DNA from: Bacteroidales bacterium UBA6346
GTDB taxonomy: Bacteria; Bacteroidota; Bacteroidia; Bacteroidales; UBA932
NCBI GenBank assembly: GCA_002438905.1
Contig: DJSA01000046.1
Span: forward strand, 250-12,500
Direction: 5' to 3'
DNA: 12,251 nucleotides
Positions within the stretch are counted from its first letter, which is position 1; the number at the start of each line of letters is the position of its first letter. A program made the translations under genes and the position numbers. Below are positions 1-6,131 of this stretch, in pieces. A model generated the notes under the pieces. The model did not search any database. It saw only the letters and a list, made by a program, of their open reading frames with translations, and was not told the DNA's origin.

Positions 1-14
1 GTTAAATATTCCAT
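1..14 (-). CDS. rnfA: RnfA, electron transport complex membrane subunit (first five codons only)
   Basis: Only the start codon and four more bases-worth of codons are inside the window, reading MEYL followed by a partial codon; the gene continues beyond base 1. MEYL is a usual beginning for RnfA/NqrE proteins, and rnfA follows rnfE in many rnf operons. A strong Shine-Dalgarno sequence (AGGGGAGGA) lies seven bases upstream, just after the rnfE stop. RnfA is a membrane subunit that, with RnfE, holds an intramembrane [2Fe-2S] cluster in the related Nqr/Rnf structures. The assignment rests on position and these few residues, so it is likely but not proven. Confidence 0.8.
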
Positions 15-21
15 AATTCAG

Positions 22-30
22 TCCTCCCCT
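22..30 (-). promoter_or_regulatory. Ribosome binding site of rnfA
   Basis: On the minus strand this reads AGGGGAGGA, seven bases before the rnfA ATG at 14. It overlaps the last base pairs of the rnfE TAG stop (29-31). It is a near-perfect Shine-Dalgarno sequence, which is unusual for this phylum, and it supports the chosen rnfA start. Confidence 0.75.
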
Positions 31-613
31 ATTTTTTAGCAGTGAGTTTTCTGAAAAGTACGATGAGGTAGCCAAGCACCATGAAAGCTCCCGGAGCGAG
101 GACGAACACGAGGATGCCGTCGCCCGGAATGAACTTCCAGCCGAATGCCGAGCCGTTGCCGAGAATCTCGCGGATGAGTCCGAGAACGGTGAGGGCAACC
201 GTGAATCCGAGCCCGATGCCGATGCCGTCGCAGGCCGATGCCAGAACCGTATGCTTGTTGGCGAATGCCTCCGCACGGCCGAGCACTATGCAGTTCACCA
301 CGATGAGCGGGATGAACAAACCGAGAGTCTCATAGACCGCAGGGACGTATGCCTGCATAAGGAACTGCAGCAGAGTCACGAAAGTCGCGATGATCACGAT
401 GTATGACGGGATGCGCACCTTGTCTGGGATGAAGCGGGCAACGGCGGAAATCGCCATGTTGGAAAGTATGAGCACGAACATTGTCGCAAGCCCCATGCTC
501 ATTCCGTTGATTGCAGAGGTGGTCGTGGCCAATGTAGGACACATTCCGAGAAGGAGCACGAATGTAGGATTCTCCTTCACGAGACCATTTACTATGTATT
601 TGAGATTACTCAT
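29..613 (-). CDS. rnfE: RnfE, electron transport complex membrane subunit
   Basis: RnfE is an integral membrane subunit of the Rnf complex, which couples ferredoxin oxidation and NAD+ reduction to Na+ or H+ movement. The protein is 194 residues and almost entirely hydrophobic, consistent with about six membrane helices. Two hallmark half-sites are visible: GMCPTLA with Cys25 and VNCIVLGRAEAFA with Cys108. In solved Nqr/Rnf complexes the equivalent cysteines, together with two from RnfA/NqrE, bind an intramembrane [2Fe-2S] cluster. The start at 613 gives MSNLKYIV and lies seven bases after GGAGGA; the 15-codon upstream extension lies inside rnfG and is not family-like. The start overlaps the rnfG stop by eight bases, which suggests translational coupling. 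rnfA follows directly. Confidence 0.95.
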   Translation of the reverse strand: MSNLKYIVNGLVKENPTFVLLLGMCPTLATTTSAINGMSMGLATMFVLILSNMAISAVARFIPDKVRIPSYIVIIATFVTLLQFLMQAYVPAVYETLGLFIPLIVVNCIVLGRAEAFANKHTVLASACDGIGIGLGFTVALTVLGLIREILGNGSAFGWKFIPGDGILVFVLAPGAFMVLGYLIVLFRKLTAKK

Positions 614-1223
614 TGTACGTTCCTCCATTTTTTGATGTTGCACCTTCGACTGCGTCAACTTTCTCGCCTTTTATGGCCTTTGAAATTGAAACCGCAAGCG
701 CCACAGCCTCGGTGTAGGCTCGTGACGTGATGGTGGCAGCAGTAATCGCGTCGATATCGCCTCCGTCCTTCTTCACGGAAAGCTTCTTGACTGACGGGTC
801 GAGATTTTTGAACTGATCCGCGAATGCCGGTTCTGTACACTTGGCACCAAGTCCCGGGGTCTCGCTATGTGAAAGCACTTTCGTGTTGTAGACTGTTCCA
901 TCGGCCAGCACGCCTACCATGAGGCTTACAGGGCCTCCGAATCCTCCGACAGCGGAATTTATCGCGTAACCGACAACATTGGCCGCGCTGTCAGCGACCT
1001 CGTAGTATGAGTAGGTCTTGCCTCCTAGTTCTATAGTCTTCGCCTCTGAAAGGGAAGAGAATGCAGGGAGCACCTCGCCTATCGCGTCGTTGAGCTTGTC
1101 CGCATTGGCCTTCTCGATAGGAGCGGCCGTGAGAGCATACACGCCTGAGAGGAGCGCCGAGCATACAATGCAGATGAGCGTCAGGCAGACCACCATATTC
1201 CTGAATGTAGATTTCATTGCCAT
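606..1223 (-). CDS. rnfG: RnfG, covalent-FMN subunit of the Rnf complex
   Basis: RnfG is a membrane-anchored, outward-facing subunit carrying FMN bound through a phosphoester to threonine, an intermediate in electron transfer through the complex. The protein is 205 residues, with one N-terminal membrane helix (about 8-31) and an FMN-binding domain. Family signatures are HSETPGLGAKC (119-129) and DAITAATITSRAY (158-170). The expected flavin acceptor is Thr164. The usual core is S/T-G-A-T; here the glycine is alanine (TAAT). A second sequence of the same spacing, DAVEGAT (190-196), lies in the short C-terminal tail. The start at 1223 follows GGAGGA by eight bases; ATG 1217 is a weaker option. 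rnfD ends three bases upstream and rnfE overlaps the 3' end. No ApbE flavin transferase is seen in the window. Confidence 0.95.
   Translation of the reverse strand: MAMKSTFRNMVVCLTLICIVCSALLSGVYALTAAPIEKANADKLNDAIGEVLPAFSSLSEAKTIELGGKTYSYYEVADSAANVVGYAINSAVGGFGGPVSLMVGVLADGTVYNTKVLSHSETPGLGAKCTEPAFADQFKNLDPSVKKLSVKKDGGDIDAITAATITSRAYTEAVALAVSISKAIKGEKVDAVEGATSKNGGTYNE
621..626 (-). promoter_or_regulatory. Ribosome binding site of rnfE
   Basis: Minus-strand GGAGGA, seven bases before ATG 613. It lies inside the final Gly-Gly codons of rnfG and decides the rnfE start in favour of 613 over the longer reading. Confidence 0.75.
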
Positions 1224-1226
1224 AGC

Positions 1227-2198
1227 CTATTTCCTCCCGTATTTTCTCTGATGGAACGCCTTGTTAAGGAGGGGAACCGTCATGTTCATAATAAGAATCG
1301 CGAAGGAAACGCCCTCCGGATATGCTCCGAAATAACGAATGAGCATTGTGAGAAGACCGATGCCGATGCCGTAGACCACTCCACCCCAGTCGCTCATCGG
1401 CGAGGTGACATAGTCGGTCGCCATGAAGATGGAGCCGAGAAGCAGACCACCGGTGAGGAGATTGAAGACTATGAAATGAGCAACTCCCATCTCCGGCTGT
1501 GCGACAAGTCCGTAGACAAGCGCGAAGACTGCCACGGTGCCGAGAATTGAAAGAGTAATCCACGGCTTGATGACCTTACGGCAGAGAAGGTAGACGAATC
1601 CCGCTAGAAGTGCGATTGCGGAGAGCTCTCCCGTGGAACCACCACAGGTATTGATAAGAAGCGTCTTCCAATCAAGCTGTCCGAGCGCCGATATGCCCTG
1701 CTCTTTAAGAACTCCAAGGAGGGTCGGACCGGAAACGGCGTCAACGCCGCCGAAAATACCGGTAGGAGTGTATGCCCAATCCGTCATATAGACAGGAAAT
1801 GAAAGCAGCAGGAAGACGCGGGCTGCGATTGCCGGGTTAAAAATGTTCTGTCCGAGTCCTCCGAAAGTCATCTTGACTACTCCGATTGCTATGGCCGCTC
1901 CAATCACGAGCACCCACCACGGACACGCGACAGGTACATTGAGCGCGAGCAGGATGCCTGTCACAACGGCAGAAAGGTCGGTTATCGAGAGCGGCTTCTT
2001 GAGCAGGAACCTATTGATGAGATACTCGATGCTGACACAGGAAACAACGCTGACCGCGAGCAGCAGGAGTTCCTTCCAGCCATAGAGAAGGCAGGAGAGA
2101 ATCACGGCCGGCATCAGCGCAATGATCACGTCCAGCATGAGCCTCCGTGTGGAGAGATCGCTGTGGATGTGAGGTGATGGCGAAACTATCTTATTCAT
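1227..2198 (-). CDS. rnfD: RnfD, covalent-FMN membrane subunit of the Rnf complex
   Basis: RnfD is the large polytopic membrane subunit, related to NqrB, that carries a covalently bound FMN and takes part in electron and ion transfer. The protein is 323 residues with many hydrophobic helices. Family landmarks are SPHIHSDLSTRRLM at the N-terminus, FGGLGQNIFNPAIAARVFL (112-130), the flavin site DAVSGPT (153-159), GGSTGELSAIALL (186-198) and FMATDYVTSP (258-267). The acceptor is expected to be Thr159. The usual SGAT core reads SGPT here, with proline in place of alanine. The start at 2198 gives MNKIVSPSP, the normal family N-terminus, 16 bases after the rnfC stop. A longer reading would run 178 bases from its start at 2375, almost all inside rnfC, and is rejected. 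No clear Shine-Dalgarno sequence is present. Confidence 0.95.
   Translation of the reverse strand: MNKIVSPSPHIHSDLSTRRLMLDVIIALMPAVILSCLLYGWKELLLLAVSVVSCVSIEYLINRFLLKKPLSITDLSAVVTGILLALNVPVACPWWVLVIGAAIAIGVVKMTFGGLGQNIFNPAIAARVFLLLSFPVYMTDWAYTPTGIFGGVDAVSGPTLLGVLKEQGISALGQLDWKTLLINTCGGSTGELSAIALLAGFVYLLCRKVIKPWITLSILGTVAVFALVYGLVAQPEMGVAHFIVFNLLTGGLLLGSIFMATDYVTSPMSDWGGVVYGIGIGLLTMLIRYFGAYPEGVSFAILIMNMTVPLLNKAFHQRKYGRK
1232..1238 (-). promoter_or_regulatory. Ribosome binding site of rnfG
   Basis: Minus-strand GGGAGGA sits eight bases before ATG 1223 and fifteen before the alternative ATG 1217, so it selects the first. It is built from the last Gly-Arg-Lys codons of rnfD. Confidence 0.7.
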
Positions 2199-2214
2199 AT
2201 TCTTTAGATTCTGG

Positions 2215-3597
2215 TTATTTCTTTGCAGCGGCTGCGGCGGCGCGTCCGCGTATGATCTTAATGACATCTCCCTTGGCCAGACGTATGATGTCCAGAAGCG
2301 GGACGTTGGCAGGACAAGTGTAGAGGCAGCATCCGCACTCGATGCAGTCCTGAACGGCATTAGCCTCAAGTTCATCCATCATGCCGTGCCTTGCGAGTTT
2401 GTTCAGAAGGAAAGGCTCAAGACCCATAGGGCAGGCATCGGCGCACTTCCCGCAACGTATGCAGTTGGATTCAGGCTTCCTTTCTGTTTGCTCAGCAGTA
2501 AGATAGAGAAGTGAAGAGGAACCCTTCACCGTGCATGCATCAAGGTTTGCGATGGCCTTGCCCATCATCGGACCTCCGGAAATAATCTTTGCGGCCTGGT
2601 CAGGAACACCTCCGGCATATTCGGCGATGTAGGAGAGCGGCATTCCTATACGAAATAGGTAATTGTGCTGGTGCTCCTTTCCGAGGCAATCTCCTGTGAT
2701 TGTCATCGTATTGGTAATCAGAGGAATATTCTTTTGAACAGCCTCATAGACGGCAAGGGATGTGGCGACGTTCTGAACGACGGCGCCGACATCAATCGGA
2801 AGCCCCATTGATTTGACCTCCCGTCCCATGATCGCGGCAATGAGCTGCTTTTCACCGCCCTGCGGATATTTCTTCTTGAGAACCTGCACCTGAATGCCCT
2901 TATAGTCGGCTGAAGATGCCGCAAGTTCCGCAACAGCAGCGGTCATAGCCGCTATTGCCTCCGGCTTGTTCTCCTCTATGCCGATGACCACTGGGCAACC
3001 GCCGAGCACTTTCTTCATAAGAGCTGCACCGATGACAATCTCGCGACTGCGCTCAATCATGATACGGTTATCCGATGTGAGGTAAGGCTCGCACTCCGCG
3101 CCGTTGAGAATCAGGCAGTCTGCCTTCTTGCCCGGAGGCGGACAGAGTTTCACGTGAGTCGGAAATGTCGCGCCGCCGAGTCCGACCACGCCGTTGGACT
3201 TGATGCGGTCAATGATGAACGCGTTGTCTGCCGGAATCGCCGTGACAATGTCCTTAGTCGTGTCTATGCCATCGGCCCAGACTTCCTCGTCAGCCACGGC
3301 TATCTCGATATGCGTCATCCAGTTGCCGGCGAGATCCTGACGAGGCGCGATGGCCTTGACGGTTCCCGTAGCCGGAGAATGCACAAATGCGGAAATGAAT
3401 CCACCGGGTTCTGCTATCACCTGCCCTGTCTTTACCTCGGCTCCGACCTCGACAACCGGCTTTGCCGGAGCGCCGAGATGCTGAGCCATGGAGACATAGA
3501 CGGTCTTCGGAAGAGGAAGTACCTCAATCTTACAGGATGCCGAAATCTTGCTGTCGGCGGGGTGTGTTCCACCTATCTTGAATGTCTTCTTTTTCAT
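2215..3597 (-). CDS. rnfC: RnfC, NADH/FMN and iron-sulfur subunit of the Rnf complex
   Basis: RnfC is the peripheral cytoplasmic subunit that exchanges electrons with NAD(H) through FMN and passes them by [4Fe-4S] clusters. The protein is 460 residues. From the N-terminus it shows GGTHPADSK (9-17), a glycine-rich nucleotide loop GLGGATFPTHVK (139-150), NGAECEPYLTSD (165-176), YPQGGEK (244-250), and two ferredoxin motifs with cysteines 379/382/385/389 and 418/421/424/428. It ends in a run of alanines followed by two lysines. The start at ATG 3597 shares one base with the rnfB stop and lies seven bases after AGGAGG; an alternative GTG at 3600 would add one residue. This coupling suggests RnfB and RnfC are made together. 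Confidence 0.96.
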   Translation of the reverse strand: MKKKTFKIGGTHPADSKISASCKIEVLPLPKTVYVSMAQHLGAPAKPVVEVGAEVKTGQVIAEPGGFISAFVHSPATGTVKAIAPRQDLAGNWMTHIEIAVADEEVWADGIDTTKDIVTAIPADNAFIIDRIKSNGVVGLGGATFPTHVKLCPPPGKKADCLILNGAECEPYLTSDNRIMIERSREIVIGAALMKKVLGGCPVVIGIEENKPEAIAAMTAAVAELAASSADYKGIQVQVLKKKYPQGGEKQLIAAIMGREVKSMGLPIDVGAVVQNVATSLAVYEAVQKNIPLITNTMTITGDCLGKEHQHNYLFRIGMPLSYIAEYAGGVPDQAAKIISGGPMMGKAIANLDACTVKGSSSLLYLTAEQTERKPESNCIRCGKCADACPMGLEPFLLNKLARHGMMDELEANAVQDCIECGCCLYTCPANVPLLDIIRLAKGDVIKIIRGRAAAAAAKK

Positions 3598-4646
3598 CAC
3601 TTTTCCTCCTCCTTAATGGTTTTGTTCTCTGCCGGAGCTGCCACAACCGGCTTGGCGGCAGGTTCAGCCAATGGTTTCACAGCGACAGGCTCAGCCAACG
3701 GTTTCGCAGCAGCAGGCTCAGCCAACGGTTTCGCAGCGGCAGCCTCAGCCAATGGTTTCGCAGCAGCAGGAGCAGCATTCGAAGCCGCAACAGGGGCCGC
3801 CGGTTTAGGTGCCGGCTTAACCGCCGGTTTCGGGAAGTTCACGTCATGGATGGCACCGGTAGGGCACTCGACGACACATTTGCGGCACAGCTTGCACTTG
3901 GTAAAGTCGATGTAAGCGAGATTGTTCTCGACCGTAATCGCACCATGGGGACATGCCTTGAAGCACTTTCCGCATCCGATACAGGCTGCCTTGCAGGCCT
4001 TGCGCGCCACCGCGCCCTTGTCCTTGTTGATGCAGGAGACGAACACCCGCATGTTGCGCGGCCCCTTTGCACGGAGTTCGATGACGTTCTTCGGGCAGGC
4101 CTTTGCACATGCTCCGCATGCAGTACACTTGTCCTGATCGACCTCAGGAAGTTCGGTCTCCGGATTCATGAGAATCGCGTCAAATTGGCATGCAGCCACG
4201 CAGTCACCGCAGCCGAGACAGCCGTAGGAGCAGCCCGTGTCACCGCTGTAGAGCGAAGCCTTCACCCGGCATGACTGCACTCCATCGTAAATTGAAGTCT
4301 TCGGTCGATTTGCGCATGAACCGTTGCAGCGGACAACAGCCACCATAGGAGCCTTTTCCGCGACAGTCAGACCGAGAATGGCGGCGACCTTCTTCATTGT
4401 CTCGTTTCCTCCTACAGGACAGTAGTTTTTGTCGAGATTTCCGGACTCGACACATGATGTCGCGAATGCACGGCAACCGGCAAATCCGCAGCCTCCGCAA
4501 TTCGCGCCCGGCATCACAGCCTCAACCTCGTCGATTCGCGGGTCTTCCTCCACCTTGAACTTCTTGGCCACAAGGTAGATCGAGACCGAGAGCAGCAGAC
4601 CGAGAATGGTGATGACGGCAATAGTCCAAATAATCGTGTTTACCAT
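3597..4646 (-). CDS. rnfB: RnfB, ferredoxin-type iron-sulfur subunit of the Rnf complex
   Basis: RnfB is the membrane-anchored iron-sulfur subunit thought to receive electrons from reduced ferredoxin. The protein is 349 residues. It has one N-terminal membrane helix (about 4-27), a four-cysteine Fe-S domain (C50, C53, C58, C76), then four CxxCxxCxxxC ferredoxin motifs beginning at C143, C174, C222 and C251. Further cysteines at 107, 111, 126 and 139 precede the first motif. From about residue 271 it becomes an Ala/Pro/Lys/Glu-rich tail with a nine-residue repeat (KPLAEPAAA type), ending in a charged KEEEK stretch. The tail is low-complexity and probably a disordered linker. The start follows an A/T-rich stretch with no Shine-Dalgarno; 91 bases separate it from the upstream RseC-family gene. 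Confidence 0.95.
   Translation of the reverse strand: MVNTIIWTIAVITILGLLLSVSIYLVAKKFKVEEDPRIDEVEAVMPGANCGGCGFAGCRAFATSCVESGNLDKNYCPVGGNETMKKVAAILGLTVAEKAPMVAVVRCNGSCANRPKTSIYDGVQSCRVKASLYSGDTGCSYGCLGCGDCVAACQFDAILMNPETELPEVDQDKCTACGACAKACPKNVIELRAKGPRNMRVFVSCINKDKGAVARKACKAACIGCGKCFKACPHGAITVENNLAYIDFTKCKLCRKCVVECPTGAIHDVNFPKPAVKPAPKPAAPVAASNAAPAAAKPLAEAAAAKPLAEPAAAKPLAEPVAVKPLAEPAAKPVVAAPAENKTIKEEEK
3605..3614 (-). promoter_or_regulatory. Ribosome binding site of rnfC
   Basis: Minus-strand AAGGAGGAGG, with AGGAGG ending seven bases before ATG 3597. It is formed by the Lys-Glu-Glu codons at the very end of rnfB and favours the ATG over the GTG at 3600. Confidence 0.7.
3664..3771. repeat. Four 27-base tandem repeats inside rnfB
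   Basis: Four consecutive 27-base units begin at 3664, 3691, 3718 and 3745, each starting tcagccaa(t/c)ggtttc on the plus strand and differing at a few positions. Being a multiple of three, they keep frame and encode nine-residue units KPLAEPAAA, KPLAEPVAV and KPLAEAAAA in the RnfB tail. Such repeats can gain or lose units by slippage without breaking the gene. Confidence 0.9.
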
Positions 4647-4690
4647 TTTATTATAAAATAAGTTAAATATTTTCAGCCTCTATGTGGCAG

Positions 4691-4737
4691 GCAGAAGCGC
4701 GAGCCCAACTCCATCCACCCAGATAAAAAACTTCTGC
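4691..4737. repeat. Inverted repeat in the gap before rnfB
   Basis: The arms GCAGAAG (4691-4697) and CTTCTGC (4731-4737) are perfect seven-base inverted copies separated by 33 bases, starting immediately after the stop of the RseC-family gene. They lie in the 91-base gap (4647-4737), the widest between the minus-strand genes. No U-run follows an arm in the transcript, so it does not look like a standard intrinsic terminator. It might be an RNA stem for processing or stability, or chance. Confidence 0.35.
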
Positions 4738-5157
4738 TCAGTCCTTTATATAAAACACAAATTCGTTACTGAGCCTATCACGCAACAACCAAACAGCCAA
4801 ATAGTAGAGAGCCACGCCAGCAATTGCCGCGAGCCCTGTCCACAACTCGTTATCGATAACGGGTGACAAAGATAGCACTAAAATCATTAATATGATCAAA
4901 GGAATGACATAAGATATCCACACGGCTTTCAGCCCCATCGTCTGCTTCAGGGCGAGAGTCACCGTGTCGCCGACCTTCCGCTCCGTGTATGGGCTCGTCG
5001 GAACCATCACAACCTTGCTTTCCTCCTCTGAAAATCCGCAGAGTCCCTTAGCATGACATTGCGAACAGGCCGAGGAACTGATTATCTCGACCGCAGTGAA
5101 CTCGGGAGTTATTTCGATAATTTTGCCTTCGTGAAATATTTCCTTTCCCTTCTTCAT
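4738..5157 (-). CDS. RseC-family (SoxR-reducing system) membrane protein
   Basis: A 139-residue protein with a cysteine cluster near the N-terminus (C31, C34, C40 in SACSQCHAKGLCG), a beta-rich cytoplasmic part, and two membrane helices at about 77-97 and 106-126. This layout fits the RseC/MucC family, named in E. coli for modulating sigma-E signalling and linked with Rsx/Rnf proteins in SoxR reduction. Its position just upstream of rnfB suggests a role in assembling, maturing or tuning the Rnf complex; that is inference. Whether it has any link to sigma-E here is doubtful. No Shine-Dalgarno precedes the ATG at 5157; the DUF3108 gene ends 15 bases upstream. Confidence 0.85.
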   Translation of the reverse strand: MKKGKEIFHEGKIIEITPEFTAVEIISSSACSQCHAKGLCGFSEEESKVVMVPTSPYTERKVGDTVTLALKQTMGLKAVWISYVIPLIILMILVLSLSPVIDNELWTGLAAIAGVALYYLAVWLLRDRLSNEFVFYIKD

Positions 5158-5172
5158 AATACGTTTTCATTA

Positions 5173-6099
5173 TTATCTGCGATAATCCTTGACCATAGAC
5201 GAAAACGGATGCGCAAGGCCATAACAAGCCGTCATCCTCCCAGAGGCCTTCCCCACAAGCAGCGGAGCCTCGAAATAGACGGGGAGACGATTGTCATCAT
5301 CGGAAATGTATATTGTCATGTCCGTGTCACTGCGGAACACTTCTCCCGCGAGGAGTCTTGCACTGAACTTTATAGTATTTATTCGACCGAGCCCCTTCAC
5401 GTCAATGGTTTCACGCCCATGCAGAATGAAATGAACATTGTAGACATCATCATCGATGGCAAATGTCATAGGATAACGAATCTCAGGAGTAACGGCATCC
5501 ATGTTCATGTTTCTTGCTAGAAAGAATAGGGACGGAAGGTCGTATGTGCACCTGTCCAAAGGCAATTCGACGCTGCGCTGGCCTGCTGTGGTAGAATAGA
5601 CATCCGCGGCAATCAGAGCGTGCTCCCAATCATAATTGAATGTATTAGTTGCCACGTACTTCCCCTCATGGCTGTCACGGATGAACTTTATCGGCCGGAG
5701 TCCGTCACGAGTAAACCATGATTCAAAATGTTCGCGTACCTTGAACACGAAATCGAAAAGTCTGGTAGTACTCCCTATAACCTCACAATGAAACGTAGGA
5801 ATGCCATTGAAATCCTCCTCACTCAAAGTCACTGATGCCATCCCGACATCGGAGTTGATGACCCCCCATTTGTAATGTATTACAAAGGACATGCTCTCAC
5901 CCGCGCGAAATGCGAGACGGTCCTGCGCGAGGCTTCCCACCGGGATGCAGCCGGTGCGATTTCCGGGCACGGTGAGAGAACTATCTGCCGACTGAACTGT
6001 AGTGGCGTGCAAATGCTGCACAAGACCGCTGGGAATGCCGTGCGCTGCCCATATTACAAGGGCCGTAGCGAAAAGTGTCAGAATCTTATGCAATGCCAT
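5173..6099 (-). CDS. DUF3108-type exported protein
   Basis: A 308-residue protein with an N-terminal hydrophobic signal sequence (about residues 5-22, ending near AAHG) and a mostly beta-strand-like mature part. Stretches such as MSFVIHYKWGVINSDVGMA and the Asp-rich YISDDDNRLPVYFE near the C-terminus resemble the DUF3108 family, whose function is not known; members are found in the periplasm or envelope of many Gram-negatives. There is no lipobox cysteine. The start was taken as ATG 6099; a TTG two codons upstream is possible but unlikely. It lies 32 bases after dnaB and 15 before the RseC-family gene, so it may share their transcript. The family call is by recall of sequence character, so moderate confidence. 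Confidence 0.7.
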   Translation of the reverse strand: MALHKILTLFATALVIWAAHGIPSGLVQHLHATTVQSADSSLTVPGNRTGCIPVGSLAQDRLAFRAGESMSFVIHYKWGVINSDVGMASVTLSEEDFNGIPTFHCEVIGSTTRLFDFVFKVREHFESWFTRDGLRPIKFIRDSHEGKYVATNTFNYDWEHALIAADVYSTTAGQRSVELPLDRCTYDLPSLFFLARNMNMDAVTPEIRYPMTFAIDDDVYNVHFILHGRETIDVKGLGRINTIKFSARLLAGEVFRSDTDMTIYISDDDNRLPVYFEAPLLVGKASGRMTACYGLAHPFSSMVKDYRR

Positions 6100-6131
6100 G
6101 TTCAATACTTTAGAGCTAACTATTAACCGAC

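Noticed and set aside
2199..2375. N-terminal extension of rnfD
   Set aside because: It would mostly overlap rnfC, and the extra residues do not resemble the family; MNKIVSPSP at 2198 is the normal beginning.
3154..3915. Long plus-strand open frame across the end of rnfB and the start of rnfC
   Set aside because: It is opposite two clear Rnf genes, its product is low-complexity (Ala/Gly/Phe repeats from the 27-base units) and has no recognisable domain; it is a shadow of codon use.
3582..4274. Plus-strand open frame of about 230 codons opposite rnfB
   Set aside because: It is Ser/Arg-repetitive, produced by the reverse of the Ala/Pro/Lys repeat and cysteine-rich codons, and no family is recognisable.
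1..4671. Identical GTTAAATATT at 1-10 and 4662-4671
   Set aside because: Ten A/T-rich bases can match by chance; one copy is in the rnfA coding region and the other in the gap before rnfB, with no flanking similarity.
4666..4740. In-frame readthrough of the RseC-family TGA stop for about 24 codons
   Set aside because: The added sequence ends in a normal stop, has no selenocysteine signal or family similarity, and the protein is complete at 139 residues.
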